From Deltaproteobacteria bacterium (GTDB lineage Bacteria; Myxococcota_A; Polyangia; Nannocystales; Nannocystaceae): a DNA stretch of 64,000 nt. Shown in pieces: positions 1 through 8,626 of this stretch. The stretch lies in NCBI GenBank assembly GCA_016709225.1, contig JADJEE010000002.1, forward strand, positions 434,001 through 498,000. Reading direction: 5' to 3'. Each line of letters opens with the position of its first letter. Within the stretch, counting starts at the first letter, position 1. The notes under the pieces are model-generated. The model was not told the origin of the DNA. It was given only the letters and a program-made list of their open reading frames with translations, and did not search any database. The position numbers and the translations under genes are program-made.

Positions 1-2076
1 CGTGCGCCCGTCGACGGTGAGCGTGACGCGGTCTTGATTGCCGACGCCGAGCTCCTTGGCGGTCGCGTCGCTCAGGTACACCGCGTTGTCCCACGTGAGC
101 TTCGAGATCGGGTGGGGCAGCTCCTGCAGCCAGCCGTTCCCGGCCATGCGACCGTCGAGCACCTTCGGATCGACATGGAAGTCGATCTCGAGTCCGCCGA
201 TGGCGGGCGCGCGCTGGCCGACGGCGGCCAGGGCCGCGCCCCAGCCCTCCTGCGAGGGCATGCCGGGCTCGCGCGGGATGCCGCTGACGAGGCCGTCGTG
301 CACCCACTGCCGCCAGATGCGGTCGGAGAACTGCGCCCCTGCAGCGCCGCCCCAGTAGCCCTTGAGCAGGCTGTAGCCGTCGATCATCTTGCCGGTGGCG
401 ATGAACCCGAGCAGCTCGGTCGTGCTGTAGGTGTCGTGCAGCGGATCGATGAGCGGCTGCTGGATGCTGAGCGTGCCGTCGACGGTCTCCACGTCGCCCC
501 AGGCCTCGAGGAAGTGCGAGGTCGGGATGTGCCACGCGGCCAGCTGCGCGGTCTCGTCGCGGTACTGGCCCATGTGCACGATCGTGGCCTTGGGCAGCAG
601 CTTCGCGAGCCCGAGATCACCGGTGCCCTCGTAGGCCGGGTTGACCTCGAGGCACAGCAGCGTCTTGATGCCGCCGTTGCCGAGCGCAGCGGCGAGCGCA
701 GCGAGATCCTCGGTCTTCGGCGCGGAGCCGTCGATGCGCCAGCGCAGGCTGCCGCTCCCCGGCGTCGGCTGATCCGGCCGCACCTGCTCGGGCGTGACGG
801 TGCCGACGCGCTGGTTGCCGAGGCCGACGTCGATGAGCAACGCGATGACGTGCACCCACGCCGGCTGGCGCGGACCGACCAGCACCGCACTCTTGCCGCG
901 GTTCTCGGCCGAGCCGAGGTCCTTGGCGAGCGTGTCGACGAACTGCTGCTGGGCCGCGTCGAGCTTGGGCTGCGGCAGGCCATCGAGGTTGGCGCCCGGC
1001 GGGAGCTTGAACTCCGGCGACTTCGACAGCGCGTGGGCCAGCGCGAGCAGGACCTCGCCGACCTGGCTGCCCTTCACGCGCAGGCGCTGATCGGCCATCA
1101 CGCCGGTGCCCGACAGCGACGGCTCGACCACGTACAGCCGCGACATGAAGTCGGTCGGGCCGACCACGCGGCGGGTCTTGGACCACTCGCGTGCGTGCCG
1201 AACGCTGTCGGTGTCGACGCCGAGGAAGTCGCTGTCGGCCGCGAACACGATGCTGGTCTTGGCCAGCGTGTGCCAGGCCCGCGCGCCCGCGCCGGCGACC
1301 AGCTCGGCGGCCGCGAACGCCGACCACGGCACCAGCTCGTCGCTGACGAACACGCGGCCCTTCGGGAACCGCTGGGCGAACTGCTCGAGCTGGTGTCGCT
1401 GGGTCGGCGAGCTCGGGTAGCGCATCACCAGACCGAGGCCCTCGCCGCCGGACTTCGCTGCGCCCTCGAGCAGCTTGCCGAGCGCGTTGCGAGCCGTCTG
1501 CAGATCGACAGGGGTCTCGGTGCCGGCGGTGGTGCGGTCGAGCGAGGTGCGGGTGCGCTCGGGATCATAGATGTCGAGCACCGCGGCCTGCGTCCACACG
1601 CTGGTCGCCCCCTGCGACCCACCGTGCTTCGGGTTGCCCTCGATCTTCGTCGGGCGACCGTCCTGGCTCTCGACCACGATGCCTTCGACCGTGGCGCCGA
1701 GCTGGATCGCGCTGGCGTAGAACATCGGCTTGCCGGGGATGAGATCCTCGGGCCGATCGTTGAACGTCAGGATGTTCTCGACCGGCTTGCGCACGCAGCC
1801 GGTGACGCCGGCGAGCGCCGCCGAGGCCCCGACGACGCTGAAGAAGCGACGGCGCGAGACGCCGTCGTTCGGCACCATCTGCTCGAGGGTGATCTCCTCG
1901 GGGTTGTCCTCGTGGACCGGCTTGGCGCCGACGACGGGTAGCCCGCGGCCGCGCGCCGCTTCGGCGGCGAGGGTCGGATCGAACTCCGTCCAGCCGTCGG
2001 CGGCCTGGTCATGGCTGAGCTCGCGCTGCGCGAGCGAACGCCAGTACGTGGCTCCGTAGAATTTTTCGGTGCTCAT
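1..2076 (-). CDS. actB: Alternative complex III molybdopterin-family subunit ActB (partial, C-terminus beyond the window)
   Basis: The frame is open from the ATG at 2076 to base 1 with no stop, so the gene is cut by the window edge (692 codons present). The first 70 residues resemble the N-terminal leader typical of ActB. A twin-arginine motif (S-R-R-R-F-F, about residues 74-79) and a hydrophobic stretch ending in TGC (Cys94) follow, then a long region like the catalytic subunit of molybdopterin oxidoreductases. ActB homologues are periplasmic, lack molybdopterin and carry Fe-S clusters in the C-terminal part, which is not in this window. The ATG overlaps the actA stop (ATGA). It is expected to act with ActA as a quinol:acceptor oxidoreductase replacing the bc1 complex. 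A long antisense frame over the same bases is a shadow. Confidence 0.88.
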   Translation of the reverse strand, partial: MSTEKFYGATYWRSLAQRELSHDQAADGWTEFDPTLAAEAARGRGLPVVGAKPVHEDNPEEITLEQMVPNDGVSRRRFFSVVGASAALAGVTGCVRKPVENILTFNDRPEDLIPGKPMFYASAIQLGATVEGIVVESQDGRPTKIEGNPKHGGSQGATSVWTQAAVLDIYDPERTRTSLDRTTAGTETPVDLQTARNALGKLLEGAAKSGGEGLGLVMRYPSSPTQRHQLEQFAQRFPKGRVFVSDELVPWSAFAAAELVAGAGARAWHTLAKTSIVFAADSDFLGVDTDSVRHAREWSKTRRVVGPTDFMSRLYVVEPSLSGTGVMADQRLRVKGSQVGEVLLALAHALSKSPEFKLPPGANLDGLPQPKLDAAQQQFVDTLAKDLGSAENRGKSAVLVGPRQPAWVHVIALLIDVGLGNQRVGTVTPEQVRPDQPTPGSGSLRWRIDGSAPKTEDLAALAAALGNGGIKTLLCLEVNPAYEGTGDLGLAKLLPKATIVHMGQYRDETAQLAAWHIPTSHFLEAWGDVETVDGTLSIQQPLIDPLHDTYSTTELLGFIATGKMIDGYSLLKGYWGGAAGAQFSDRIWRQWVHDGLVSGIPREPGMPSQEGWGAALAAVGQRAPAIGGLEIDFHVDPKVLDGRMAGNGWLQELPHPISKLTWDNAVYLSDATAKELGVGNQDRVTLTVDGRT

Positions 2077-2720
2077 CGGTGACACCCCGAGCAGTGCGTG
2101 GGGGGATTGACCTTGCGCTTGCGGTTGGCGTCGCGGTCGGGATCGTAGGGCGTCTCGCTCGCGTCCCAGGCCATGTTGGTGACCTGATCGAGCGGCCGCA
2201 GGTTCGGCTTCGGATCGCGGTGACAGTCGAGGCACCAGCCCATCGACAGCGGCTTGTCCATCTCGACCACCGTCATCTGATCGACGCGACCGTGGCAGCT
2301 CGCACAGCCCACGCCGGCCGCGACGTGCGGCGAGTGGTTGAAGTACGCGTAGTCCGGCAGCTGGTGCACGCGGATCCACGGCACCGGCATCTTGTTCGCG
2401 TCGGCCTCGCGCAGGAGCGCCAGCCGGGGGCTGTCGGTCTTCACGAGGTCGTGGCAGTTGAGGCACGTCGACGTCGGCGGGATCGCGGCGTGGGCGGCCT
2501 TCTCGACGGTGTTGTGGCAATAGCGGCAGTCGATGCCGAGCTCACCGGCGTGCAGCTTGTGGCTGTACGGGATCGGTTGCTCCGGTCGATAGCCGACGTC
2601 GGTGTACCAGGGCGAGAACCAGTACCAGACCGCGAAGATCAGCCCCGCACCGATGAGCGGTGCGACGAGGCCGATGACGATCGGAACGTTGTTCGTCCAA
2701 CGGGGAAAAGTGGCCGGCAC
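2073..2720 (-). CDS. actA: Alternative complex III pentahaem cytochrome c ActA
   Basis: The product has 215 aa with a GTG start preceded by AAGGTGA about 8 nt upstream. One membrane anchor (about residues 13-33) leads to a periplasmic domain with five CXXCH haem sites: CRYCH (65-69), CLNCH (86-90), CASCH (139-143), CLDCH (163-167) and CSGCH (210-214). Five haems, one N-terminal helix and direct coupling to actB are the signature of ActA of alternative complex III, which passes electrons from the complex to cytochrome c or directly to an oxidase. The 371-bp gap upstream probably holds the promoter of this operon. Size and haem count are normal for the family. Confidence 0.9.
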   Translation of the reverse strand: MPATFPRWTNNVPIVIGLVAPLIGAGLIFAVWYWFSPWYTDVGYRPEQPIPYSHKLHAGELGIDCRYCHNTVEKAAHAAIPPTSTCLNCHDLVKTDSPRLALLREADANKMPVPWIRVHQLPDYAYFNHSPHVAAGVGCASCHGRVDQMTVVEMDKPLSMGWCLDCHRDPKPNLRPLDQVTNMAWDASETPYDPDRDANRKRKVNPPTHCSGCHR

Positions 2721-3091
2721 GTCAGTTCACCTTCGCTGCCCTTCGCACGTGCATGCGAGTAGGCAAAGAGTCGCCGCAGATGAAGCGGTAGGAGTCGATC
2801 GACCGCGTGTCGATCGAGGGGGGAGACATCGGAGTGGGACGACGCCACGGAGCTGCGCACGCGAGCGAGCAGCTCGCGAGCGCTTCGACCGGGGCGTTGG
2901 ACCCGCCGTCACCGGCGCGGACCCTAGCAATTGCGCCACGCGCCCGCAACGGTTCCCACACGGTGGACGCTCGAAGATCGACGACCGCCACACCGCCGGG
3001 AATCCGACACCCTCGCAGGGCTTGCGTGACCACCATCGGATCGGCATCCGATGGGCATCCGATGGGGCCCGCCCATGGCTCGGCTGCCCGG
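2721..3091. other. 371-bp intergenic region upstream of actA
   Basis: No convincing gene or tRNA is visible here. The part next to 3091 holds a perfect hairpin (3033-3054) suited to ending the cytochrome c transcript. The part next to 2721 should hold the actA promoter and the actA ribosome-binding site. A short inverted GCGAGC/GCTCGC repeat lies near 2860-2880. No clear -35/-10 pair stands out. Confidence 0.5.
3033..3054 (-). terminator. Hairpin downstream of the cytochrome c gene
   Basis: CCATCGGAT - CGGC - ATCCGATGG is a perfect 9-bp stem with a 4-nt loop, about 40 bp past the stop of the minus-strand cytochrome c gene. The right arm is directly repeated once more (3055-3065). There is no U-tract, so termination is inferred from position and symmetry only. 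Confidence 0.45.
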
Positions 3092-3520
3092 TCACGGCGC
3101 GCTCGAGGGCGCCTGCGCCCACCGGGGTGAGAAGGTCTTGATGTACTGCACGACGGCGTGCAGGTCGTCGGGCGTGAGGGTGTTCCACGCGGGCATGCCG
3201 TTGTCGATGCGGCCGTCGCGGACCGTGGCCATGAGGTCGTCGTCGCTCGGCAGCTCGCCCGCCGGCGTCGACGAGTAGCGGAACTCGGCCGTGCGAAAGT
3301 CACGCGGCGGGACCTTCAGCGCCCGGCCGGCGCTGCCGTTGCCGGAGCCGTCGGGGCCGTGGCAGCTCGCGCAGCGCATCTCGTACACCCGTGCGCCGGC
3401 GTCGAGCACCGCGGCCGGGACCTCGACCCCACCCAGGGTCATGGGCGCCGTGAAGCGGGGGGCCGACTCGCCGCAGGCGGCCAACGCCACCAACAACGAC
3501 GCCATGCCCCCGGCCCTCAC
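3092..3520 (-). CDS. Monohaem cytochrome c lipoprotein
   Basis: The product has 142 aa with a GTG start that overlaps the stop of the SCO1-like gene (GTGA). The N-terminus is a short lipoprotein signal (lipobox LAAC, Cys16), so the protein is probably anchored on the periplasmic face. A class I cytochrome c domain carries the haem site CASCH at about 50-54 and a likely axial Met in NGMPAW near 109. It is last in a run ctaA-ctaB-sco-cytochrome c, so it probably serves the terminal oxidase or alternative complex III. It could equally be the small cytochrome c subunit that alternative complex III gene clusters often carry. Confidence 0.85.
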   Translation of the reverse strand: MRAGGMASLLVALAACGESAPRFTAPMTLGGVEVPAAVLDAGARVYEMRCASCHGPDGSGNGSAGRALKVPPRDFRTAEFRYSSTPAGELPSDDDLMATVRDGRIDNGMPAWNTLTPDDLHAVVQYIKTFSPRWAQAPSSAP

Positions 3521-4200
3521 GTGCGCCCCTTCTGCAGCGCGATGGCCTCGGCGATGACGTGCTGCGAGCGGTGGAAGATCTCGTCGAGTCCGGCGTCGGG
3601 CTCGATGTCATAGAAGCCCCGCACGGCCCCGTCGCCGTCGACCAGCGCGAGCTTGGTCGAGTGCGCGATGTCATACATGCCCGCGTCGCCCTTGGGCTCG
3701 CGATCTCCGATGCCGAGCTTGAAGCCGTCGCGCACCAGCGCCCGCACGGTCGCGGGGTCGCCGGTGACGAAGTGCCAGTGCTCGGTCGAGACGCCGACGC
3801 GCTCGGCGTACTCGCGCAGCACCGCGGGGGTGTCGCGCACCGGGTCGACGCTGAACGAGATCATCTCCACGTCGACCTGCATGCGATCGAAGCGTTCGCG
3901 CAGGTCGGCCATCGCGCGGGTCACCGCCGGGCAGGTGCTGGGGCAGCTGGTGAAGACGAAGCCGGCCACCCAGACCTTGCCCTGCATGCGCTCGACCGAG
4001 AACGGCTTGCCGTGCTCGTCGACCAGCTCGAGGCCAGCCGGCAGCTGGAACATCTTGGCCGGCGGGTCGGGCACGTGGCGCAGGCGCGGGCGCAGGACCG
4101 TGATGGTGACGATCGCCATCACGCCGCCGATCACCCAGATGTACTTGCGCAGCCACTCCAACCGGGGCGGCGCGGGGTAGTCGGGCGGGGTCGTGGACAT
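3517..4200 (-). CDS. SCO1/SenC family copper chaperone for cytochrome oxidase assembly
   Basis: The product has 227 aa. The ATG at 4200 is chosen because the upstream extension of the frame runs through ctaB. A single N-terminal membrane helix (about 19-36) leads to a thioredoxin-fold domain. The copper site is visible as CPSTC (Cys86, Cys90) plus the downstream His in DIAHSTK (about residue 180), the classic CxxxC...H triad. SCO proteins deliver copper to the CuA site of haem-copper oxidases. Its place between ctaB and the cytochrome c gene fits that job. Its stop overlaps the next gene by 4 bp. Confidence 0.92.
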   Translation of the reverse strand: MSTTPPDYPAPPRLEWLRKYIWVIGGVMAIVTITVLRPRLRHVPDPPAKMFQLPAGLELVDEHGKPFSVERMQGKVWVAGFVFTSCPSTCPAVTRAMADLRERFDRMQVDVEMISFSVDPVRDTPAVLREYAERVGVSTEHWHFVTGDPATVRALVRDGFKLGIGDREPKGDAGMYDIAHSTKLALVDGDGAVRGFYDIEPDAGLDEIFHRSQHVIAEAIALQKGRT

Positions 4201-4231
4201 GGCGGTTCCCGGTTCGGGCCGAGCGCGGCCC

Positions 4232-5098
4232 TTAGACGCGCACGTCGAGGACGAGCGCGATGACGAGGGCTGGCAGGTACACCAGCGAGGCGAAGAAGTA
4301 GCCGCGGGCCCAGCGGACACCCGCGCGATCGTCGAGCCCGGAGAAGGCCCAACCGAGGAACGCCGAGCCCAGCACGAACGCGGCCAGCAAGTAGTGGTCA
4401 CCGGCGATGCCCATCGGCACCAGCAGCAGCGAGACCGGCACCAACACCATGCTCCACGCGACCGCCTGGATCTTCGCAATCGCAGGGCCGCGCACCACCG
4501 GCACCACGCGGATGCCGGCCTTGGCGTAGTCGTCGGCGCGGTACAGCGCGATCGCGATGAAGTGGGGCAGCTGCCACAGGAAGAGGATCGCGGTGAGCAC
4601 CAGCGCGGGCGCGTCGATCGAGTTGGTGACCGCGGTCCAGCCCAACAGCGGCGGCGCGGCGCCAGGGATGGCCCCGATGACCAGCGCAGCCGGCGTGCGG
4701 TACTTGAGCGGGGTGTAGACCAGCACGTACGACGCGATCGCCCCCGCGGCGAGCAGCGCCGTCAGCAGGTTGGTACCGAGCCACAGCACCGCGATCGCCA
4801 CCACCGAGAGCAGCCACGCGAAGCGCAGCGCGATCGTGGGCGGCAGCACGCGTGCCGGCAGCGGTCGTCGGCGGGTGCGCGACATCTTCGCGTCGGCGTC
4901 GCGCTCCCACCACATGTTGAACGCGTTGGCGCCACCGACCGCGGCCGCGGTGCCGAACAGCGCGCACGCGCCGGTCACCCACGAGACGCGCCCGGGCGCG
5001 AGCATCAACCCGCCGAGGGTCGTCAGCACGCACATGCGTGTGACGCTGGGCTTGGTGAGGGCCCACAGCGCGCGCAGGGGATCCCGCGAGCCGCTCAT
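4232..5098 (-). CDS. ctaB: Protohaem IX farnesyltransferase (haem O synthase)
   Basis: The product has 288 aa and is a polytopic UbiA-family prenyltransferase. The first Asp-rich region is recognisable as NMWWERDADAKM followed by SRTRRRPLP, and the second conserved stretch is DDYAKAGIRVVPVV. It attaches a farnesyl group to protohaem to give haem O, the substrate of the adjacent CtaA. The ATG at 5098 overlaps the ctaA stop (ATGA), so synthesis of the two enzymes is probably coupled. A 31-bp gap separates it from the SCO1-like gene. Length is normal for CtaB/COX10. Confidence 0.94.
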   Translation of the reverse strand: MSGSRDPLRALWALTKPSVTRMCVLTTLGGLMLAPGRVSWVTGACALFGTAAAVGGANAFNMWWERDADAKMSRTRRRPLPARVLPPTIALRFAWLLSVVAIAVLWLGTNLLTALLAAGAIASYVLVYTPLKYRTPAALVIGAIPGAAPPLLGWTAVTNSIDAPALVLTAILFLWQLPHFIAIALYRADDYAKAGIRVVPVVRGPAIAKIQAVAWSMVLVPVSLLLVPMGIAGDHYLLAAFVLGSAFLGWAFSGLDDRAGVRWARGYFFASLVYLPALVIALVLDVRV

Positions 5099-6003
5099 CG
5101 ACCCCTCCCCGACTCGCTGCGCGCCGCGGTGCGACCGAGCAGCAGCCAGCAGGTCCACAGGCTCGCCAGCACCAGTGCCCCCACGCCGGTGTGGAACGTG
5201 ACGATCGCCGCACTGCGTCCGCTCGCGATGGTCGCGAGGCCGAGTCCGATCTGCACGGCGATGAGCACGGCTGGCCACCTGGCGATCCGAGCGGCCGCGA
5301 TGTTACCGACGGCGGCGGCTTGGCGTCCGGCGTGGCGGGCGGCGAGCAGCACCAGCGGCACCAGGGCGTAGGCCACGAAGCGATGGGTCATGTGCAGGTG
5401 CGCGAGCGGCTGCTTGGTCCAACCGCCCGGGCCGCATCCGATGATGTCATCGCCACAGATGAGGCCGGCACCGAGGTGGCGCACGAGCCCACCCAGCATG
5501 ATCTGCGCGAACACGGCGACGGTCGCGGCGAGCACCAGGCCGCGCTCGCTCGGCTTCGAACCGACCGCACGATCGCCTGGCAGCAACCGCACCACCAGCG
5601 CGATGAGCAGCAGGAAGAACGCCATCGCGGTCGACAGGTGCAGCGTCGACACCGCGCTCGAGAGGTTGAGCTTGACGGTGATGCCGCCGAGCGCCCCCTG
5701 CACGCAGACCAGCAGCAAGGCGACCACGGCGTAGCGCTTGGCGGTGGCGTCGGCGTGCTTGCTCTTCCACGTGACGATCGCCAGCGCGAGCGTGAGGATG
5801 CCGACCCACGAGGCCCACAGACGGTGGCCGTGCTCGTACAGCACGCCGCCCTTCATCTCGGGCAACAGCTCGCCGTTGCAGGTCGGGATGAAGTACCAGT
5901 CCGGGCACGCCATCGACGCGCCCATCGGGTTCACGAGCCCACCGATGAGCAGGAGGATCCAGGTCGCAATCGCGGTGGCGAGCGCGAGACGCAGCGGTTT
6001 CAC
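5095..6003 (-). CDS. ctaA: Haem A synthase (COX15/CtaA family)
   Basis: The product has 302 aa with about eight membrane segments. Conserved haem-ligand histidines lie in EHGHR, STLHLS, HMTHR and TFHTG contexts. There are cysteine pairs in the first (ACPDW...PTC) and third (LICGDDIIGC) outer loops, as in CtaA. The enzyme oxidises the C8 methyl of haem O to formyl to give haem A. The GTG start at 6003 is chosen because it overlaps the stop of the upstream gene (GTGA) and begins the first membrane segment. The longer upstream frame is a shadow of the preceding gene. Confidence 0.93.
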   Translation of the reverse strand: MKPLRLALATAIATWILLLIGGLVNPMGASMACPDWYFIPTCNGELLPEMKGGVLYEHGHRLWASWVGILTLALAIVTWKSKHADATAKRYAVVALLLVCVQGALGGITVKLNLSSAVSTLHLSTAMAFFLLLIALVVRLLPGDRAVGSKPSERGLVLAATVAVFAQIMLGGLVRHLGAGLICGDDIIGCGPGGWTKQPLAHLHMTHRFVAYALVPLVLLAARHAGRQAAAVGNIAAARIARWPAVLIAVQIGLGLATIASGRSAAIVTFHTGVGALVLASLWTCWLLLGRTAARSESGRGR

Positions 6004-6461
6004 AGCGCGACTCCCTTCTGTTCGTGGCGGCAGAAGCTGTCGATGGCGCGGTAGGCATCTGCGCACGCACACGACTTGCGGTTCGTACACTCGTTGCCGC
6101 GCACGCGGCACTTCTCGAACACCCACTGCGCCTTGGCCGAGCTCAGATCGAGGCCCTTGCAGTACTCGGCCCGGTCGGCGCCCATCAGGCAGTGCGTCAT
6201 CACGCGCGGCACGCCGTCGTCGCACAGGGGCTTGTTGGCCTCGCAGGTGCGGTGCCACGTGAGCACCTCGGTGACGCAGCCCTCGGTGTCGAGGGTCGGG
6301 GCGACCGCGTCCATCTGCGCGAGCGCGGTGGCGAAGTGGCGCTCGGACACGGTGTAGCGCCAGTACGCCAGCACGCCGAGCACGATCGCCAGCGCTGCGA
6401 TCGAGCCTGCAACCAGGCGCAGACTCGGTCCAGAGCGGTCGTACTCGGCCGGGGTCGGCAC
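6000..6461 (-). CDS. Cys-rich single-pass membrane protein of unknown function, first gene of the haem A operon
   Basis: The product has 153 aa from the GTG at 6461. A GTG at 6512 is possible, but the extra codons show atypical third-position use. One membrane helix lies near residues 18-36. The soluble part has many cysteines (contexts CVTEV, CEANKPLC, HCLMG, YCKG, KCRV, CTNRKSCACA, FCRH). The spacing does not match CXXCH haem sites, but Cys/His are numerous enough for disulfides or metal binding. Its stop overlaps the ctaA start. I do not recognise the family. From context it could be an assembly or redox factor for the haem-copper oxidase, which is inference. Confidence 0.72.
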   Translation of the reverse strand: MPTPAEYDRSGPSLRLVAGSIAALAIVLGVLAYWRYTVSERHFATALAQMDAVAPTLDTEGCVTEVLTWHRTCEANKPLCDDGVPRVMTHCLMGADRAEYCKGLDLSSAKAQWVFEKCRVRGNECTNRKSCACADAYRAIDSFCRHEQKGVAL

Positions 6462-6605
6462 GGCCGGGAAGCTACGCCCCGGTCGCCGAACGGTCAACGT
6501 TACAACCCGCACGCGACGAGGGCGGGACGGCCGCCATCCGGCAATACCGCAGCGACCACGCGCACGCGCGCACGACGGGATCGGCGAGGCGTGGGCGCGA
6601 TTCGG

Positions 6606-6956
6606 TCAGCCGGGCCACGCAGTGGCGGGCCCGAGATCGTGCACCTGCGCGAAGCCGGCCTGCCGCAACCGCTGGGCCGCCAGACGACTGCGCATGCCGC
6701 TGCGGCAGTAGACCACGATCGGACGTCCGCGCGCGCCGTTGGCCTCGAGGTCCTGGGACAGGCGCGGCAGCGGCATGTTCTGGGCCCCTTCGATGTGGCC
6801 CTGCGCGAACTCCTGCGGTGAGCGCACGTCGACCAGCAAGGCCCCGGCGCGCACCAACTCGCGCGCCTCTCGCGGGCGCACGCGGCCGCGTCGCATCCAC
6901 AGGCGGAACATCATCCACGCGAGGGCGAACCCCGCGATCATGAACAACAGGCGCAT
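6606..6956 (-). CDS. Membrane-anchored rhodanese-like protein
   Basis: The product has 116 aa from the ATG at 6956, which begins a hydrophobic anchor (MRLLFMIAGFALAWMMF). A single rhodanese domain follows: VDVRSPQEFAQGHIEGA, then the active-site loop CRSGMRS with the catalytic cysteine. Single-domain rhodaneses transfer sulfane sulfur or act as protein-interaction modules. It lies 64 bp downstream of the antiporter gene on the same strand and may be cotranscribed with it. Substrate unknown. Confidence 0.85.
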   Translation of the reverse strand: MRLLFMIAGFALAWMMFRLWMRRGRVRPREARELVRAGALLVDVRSPQEFAQGHIEGAQNMPLPRLSQDLEANGARGRPIVVYCRSGMRSRLAAQRLRQAGFAQVHDLGPATAWPG

Positions 6957-7020
6957 GGCGTCCGCGAAGCTGCCACAGCGTCGCCGCGAATGCACGCGCG
7001 GATCGTTCGCCCATGCGGGC

Positions 7021-8502
7021 TCACCACCCCGGTGGCTGCGTGTCGCCGGTGCGCACGAGCTCGGCTGGTGCCGCGGCGGCGGCCGGGACGGGCGTGGCCG
7101 CGCTGGCCAGGGCCGCGTGGGCGAGCGCGGCGTTCGAGGCCGATGCGTGGTCCAGGCTCACCGGCCCCGACATCGACTCGAGCGACGACGACGGCGGCAC
7201 GATCGGGTACGCCGCGCTCACGTCGGGCGCCGCGCGCCCCGCTTCGCCCGAGCGTGCGAGCGCACGACGGTACGCCACCGGCATCACGAGCTCGTTGAGC
7301 GCGACGACCCCGAGCACCAGCGTGCCCGCGCCCTCCCCCACCGCCGGGAACGCCTTCACCATCACGAGTCCGAGCGCGAGGGCCAGGCCCGCCTGCGGCA
7401 GCAGGCCCACGCCGACGTAGCGGCGCACCGCCGACTCGGCGCCCGCGAGCGTGGCCGCGGCGCGCGAGGTCAGCAGGTACGAGCCGGCCCGCACGGCCGC
7501 GAGCGCCAGCGCCGGCAGCCCGACCAGGCGCAACACGTCGATGTGGATCGAGGCGCCGGCGGCCGCGAAGAACACCAGGTACACCGGCAGCGAGGAGCCC
7601 TCGATCGCCTCGTGCAGCGCATCGCCGAAGCCGGTGAGGTTGCGCAGCAGGATGCCCGCCGACAGCGAGACCAAGAGTGGATCGAGGCCGATCCGCTGGC
7701 CCACCTCGGCGACCACGAACGCGATCACGACGACGAACAGCGGTGAGCCCTGACCCACGAAGCGGAAGTACGACCACAGCACCACGGCGATCGCGGCACC
7801 GACCACCAGCGAACCACCGATGTGCCACATCAGGTGCATGATCGCGCCCTGTTCCGACGCGCTGCCGAGGTACGGCGCAGCCACGGCACCGACGCCGGCG
7901 AACGCGAGGATGACGACCAGGTCCCCCATCACGACCGTGCCGAGCACGGTGCGGCACAGCGGACCGTCGGCGTTCATCTCGGTGCGCAGCGCCACCACCA
8001 CCGCCGGTGAGTTCGCCGACAGCACCACGCCGAGCACCGCCGCCATCGCGATCGCGCCGGTGGTGTCGAGCTCGGCCATGAACGGCAGCCACGGCCGCAG
8101 CACGAGCACCGCGGCGGCGAGCACCAAGATGGTGCCGAGTCCGGCGATGAGCGACAGCAGGCCGATGGTCCGCAGCAGCGGTCGCATCTTGCGCATCTCG
8201 AGCTCGGTGCCGGCCGTCAACGCGATCAGCGACACCGCGACGCCGGTGAAGATCTTGAGGTCACCGCTCGACGACGCCGGCACCAGCGCCATCACGGAGT
8301 CGCCCGCGATGACACCCGCGAGCAGGTAGCCGGTGAGCTTCGGCAGATGCAGCTCCTTGGCCAGCCAGCCCGTCAGGTACGCCACCAGCAGCAGGAAGCC
8401 GATCGTGAGCGCCGTCGTCGAACCGATCGACAAGCCGGTGACCTCGAAGCTGCGCGCCGCGACCATGAGGCCCACGACCGCAAAGAGGATCAAGATCCGC
8501 AT
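7021..8502 (-). CDS. Cation:proton antiporter (CPA2 / Kef-like membrane domain)
   Basis: The product has 493 aa starting at ATG 8502. About 12 membrane segments fill the first 400 residues. Typical Na+/H+ exchanger-family stretches include LPKLTGYLLAGVIAG, AVLGVVLSANSPAVV and DPLLVSLSAGILLRN. The last 90 residues are a hydrophilic Ala/Pro/Ser-rich tail without the TrkA-N or USP domains seen in full Kef proteins. It probably exchanges Na+ or K+ for H+ in the inner membrane. A second, divergent antiporter-like gene lies immediately upstream (124-bp gap), so the two may work or be regulated together. Confidence 0.87.
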   Translation of the reverse strand: MRILILFAVVGLMVAARSFEVTGLSIGSTTALTIGFLLLVAYLTGWLAKELHLPKLTGYLLAGVIAGDSVMALVPASSSGDLKIFTGVAVSLIALTAGTELEMRKMRPLLRTIGLLSLIAGLGTILVLAAAVLVLRPWLPFMAELDTTGAIAMAAVLGVVLSANSPAVVVALRTEMNADGPLCRTVLGTVVMGDLVVILAFAGVGAVAAPYLGSASEQGAIMHLMWHIGGSLVVGAAIAVVLWSYFRFVGQGSPLFVVVIAFVVAEVGQRIGLDPLLVSLSAGILLRNLTGFGDALHEAIEGSSLPVYLVFFAAAGASIHIDVLRLVGLPALALAAVRAGSYLLTSRAAATLAGAESAVRRYVGVGLLPQAGLALALGLVMVKAFPAVGEGAGTLVLGVVALNELVMPVAYRRALARSGEAGRAAPDVSAAYPIVPPSSSLESMSGPVSLDHASASNAALAHAALASAATPVPAAAAAPAELVRTGDTQPPGW

Positions 8503-8626
8503 GGTTCACGCCCCCCACGCGCGCGCCCGCGGGGCGGCGATGGCCCCGCGCCCGTCGCCACCGGCGGCGTGGCGGCGAACCGCACGTCGCAGGCCCAGAT
8601 GCTCCGCCGGATGCTCACCCTCGCCC

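Noticed and set aside
34..1941. 635-codon plus-strand open frame opposite actB
   Set aside because: Antisense shadow of actB. The minus strand in this region carries a TAT motif and family-like sequence, while the plus-strand translation is an Arg/Ala/Val-rich composite with no domain.
2721..3091. tRNA or small RNA gene
   Set aside because: No cloverleaf with a T-loop GGTTCRA was found on either strand; only hairpins.
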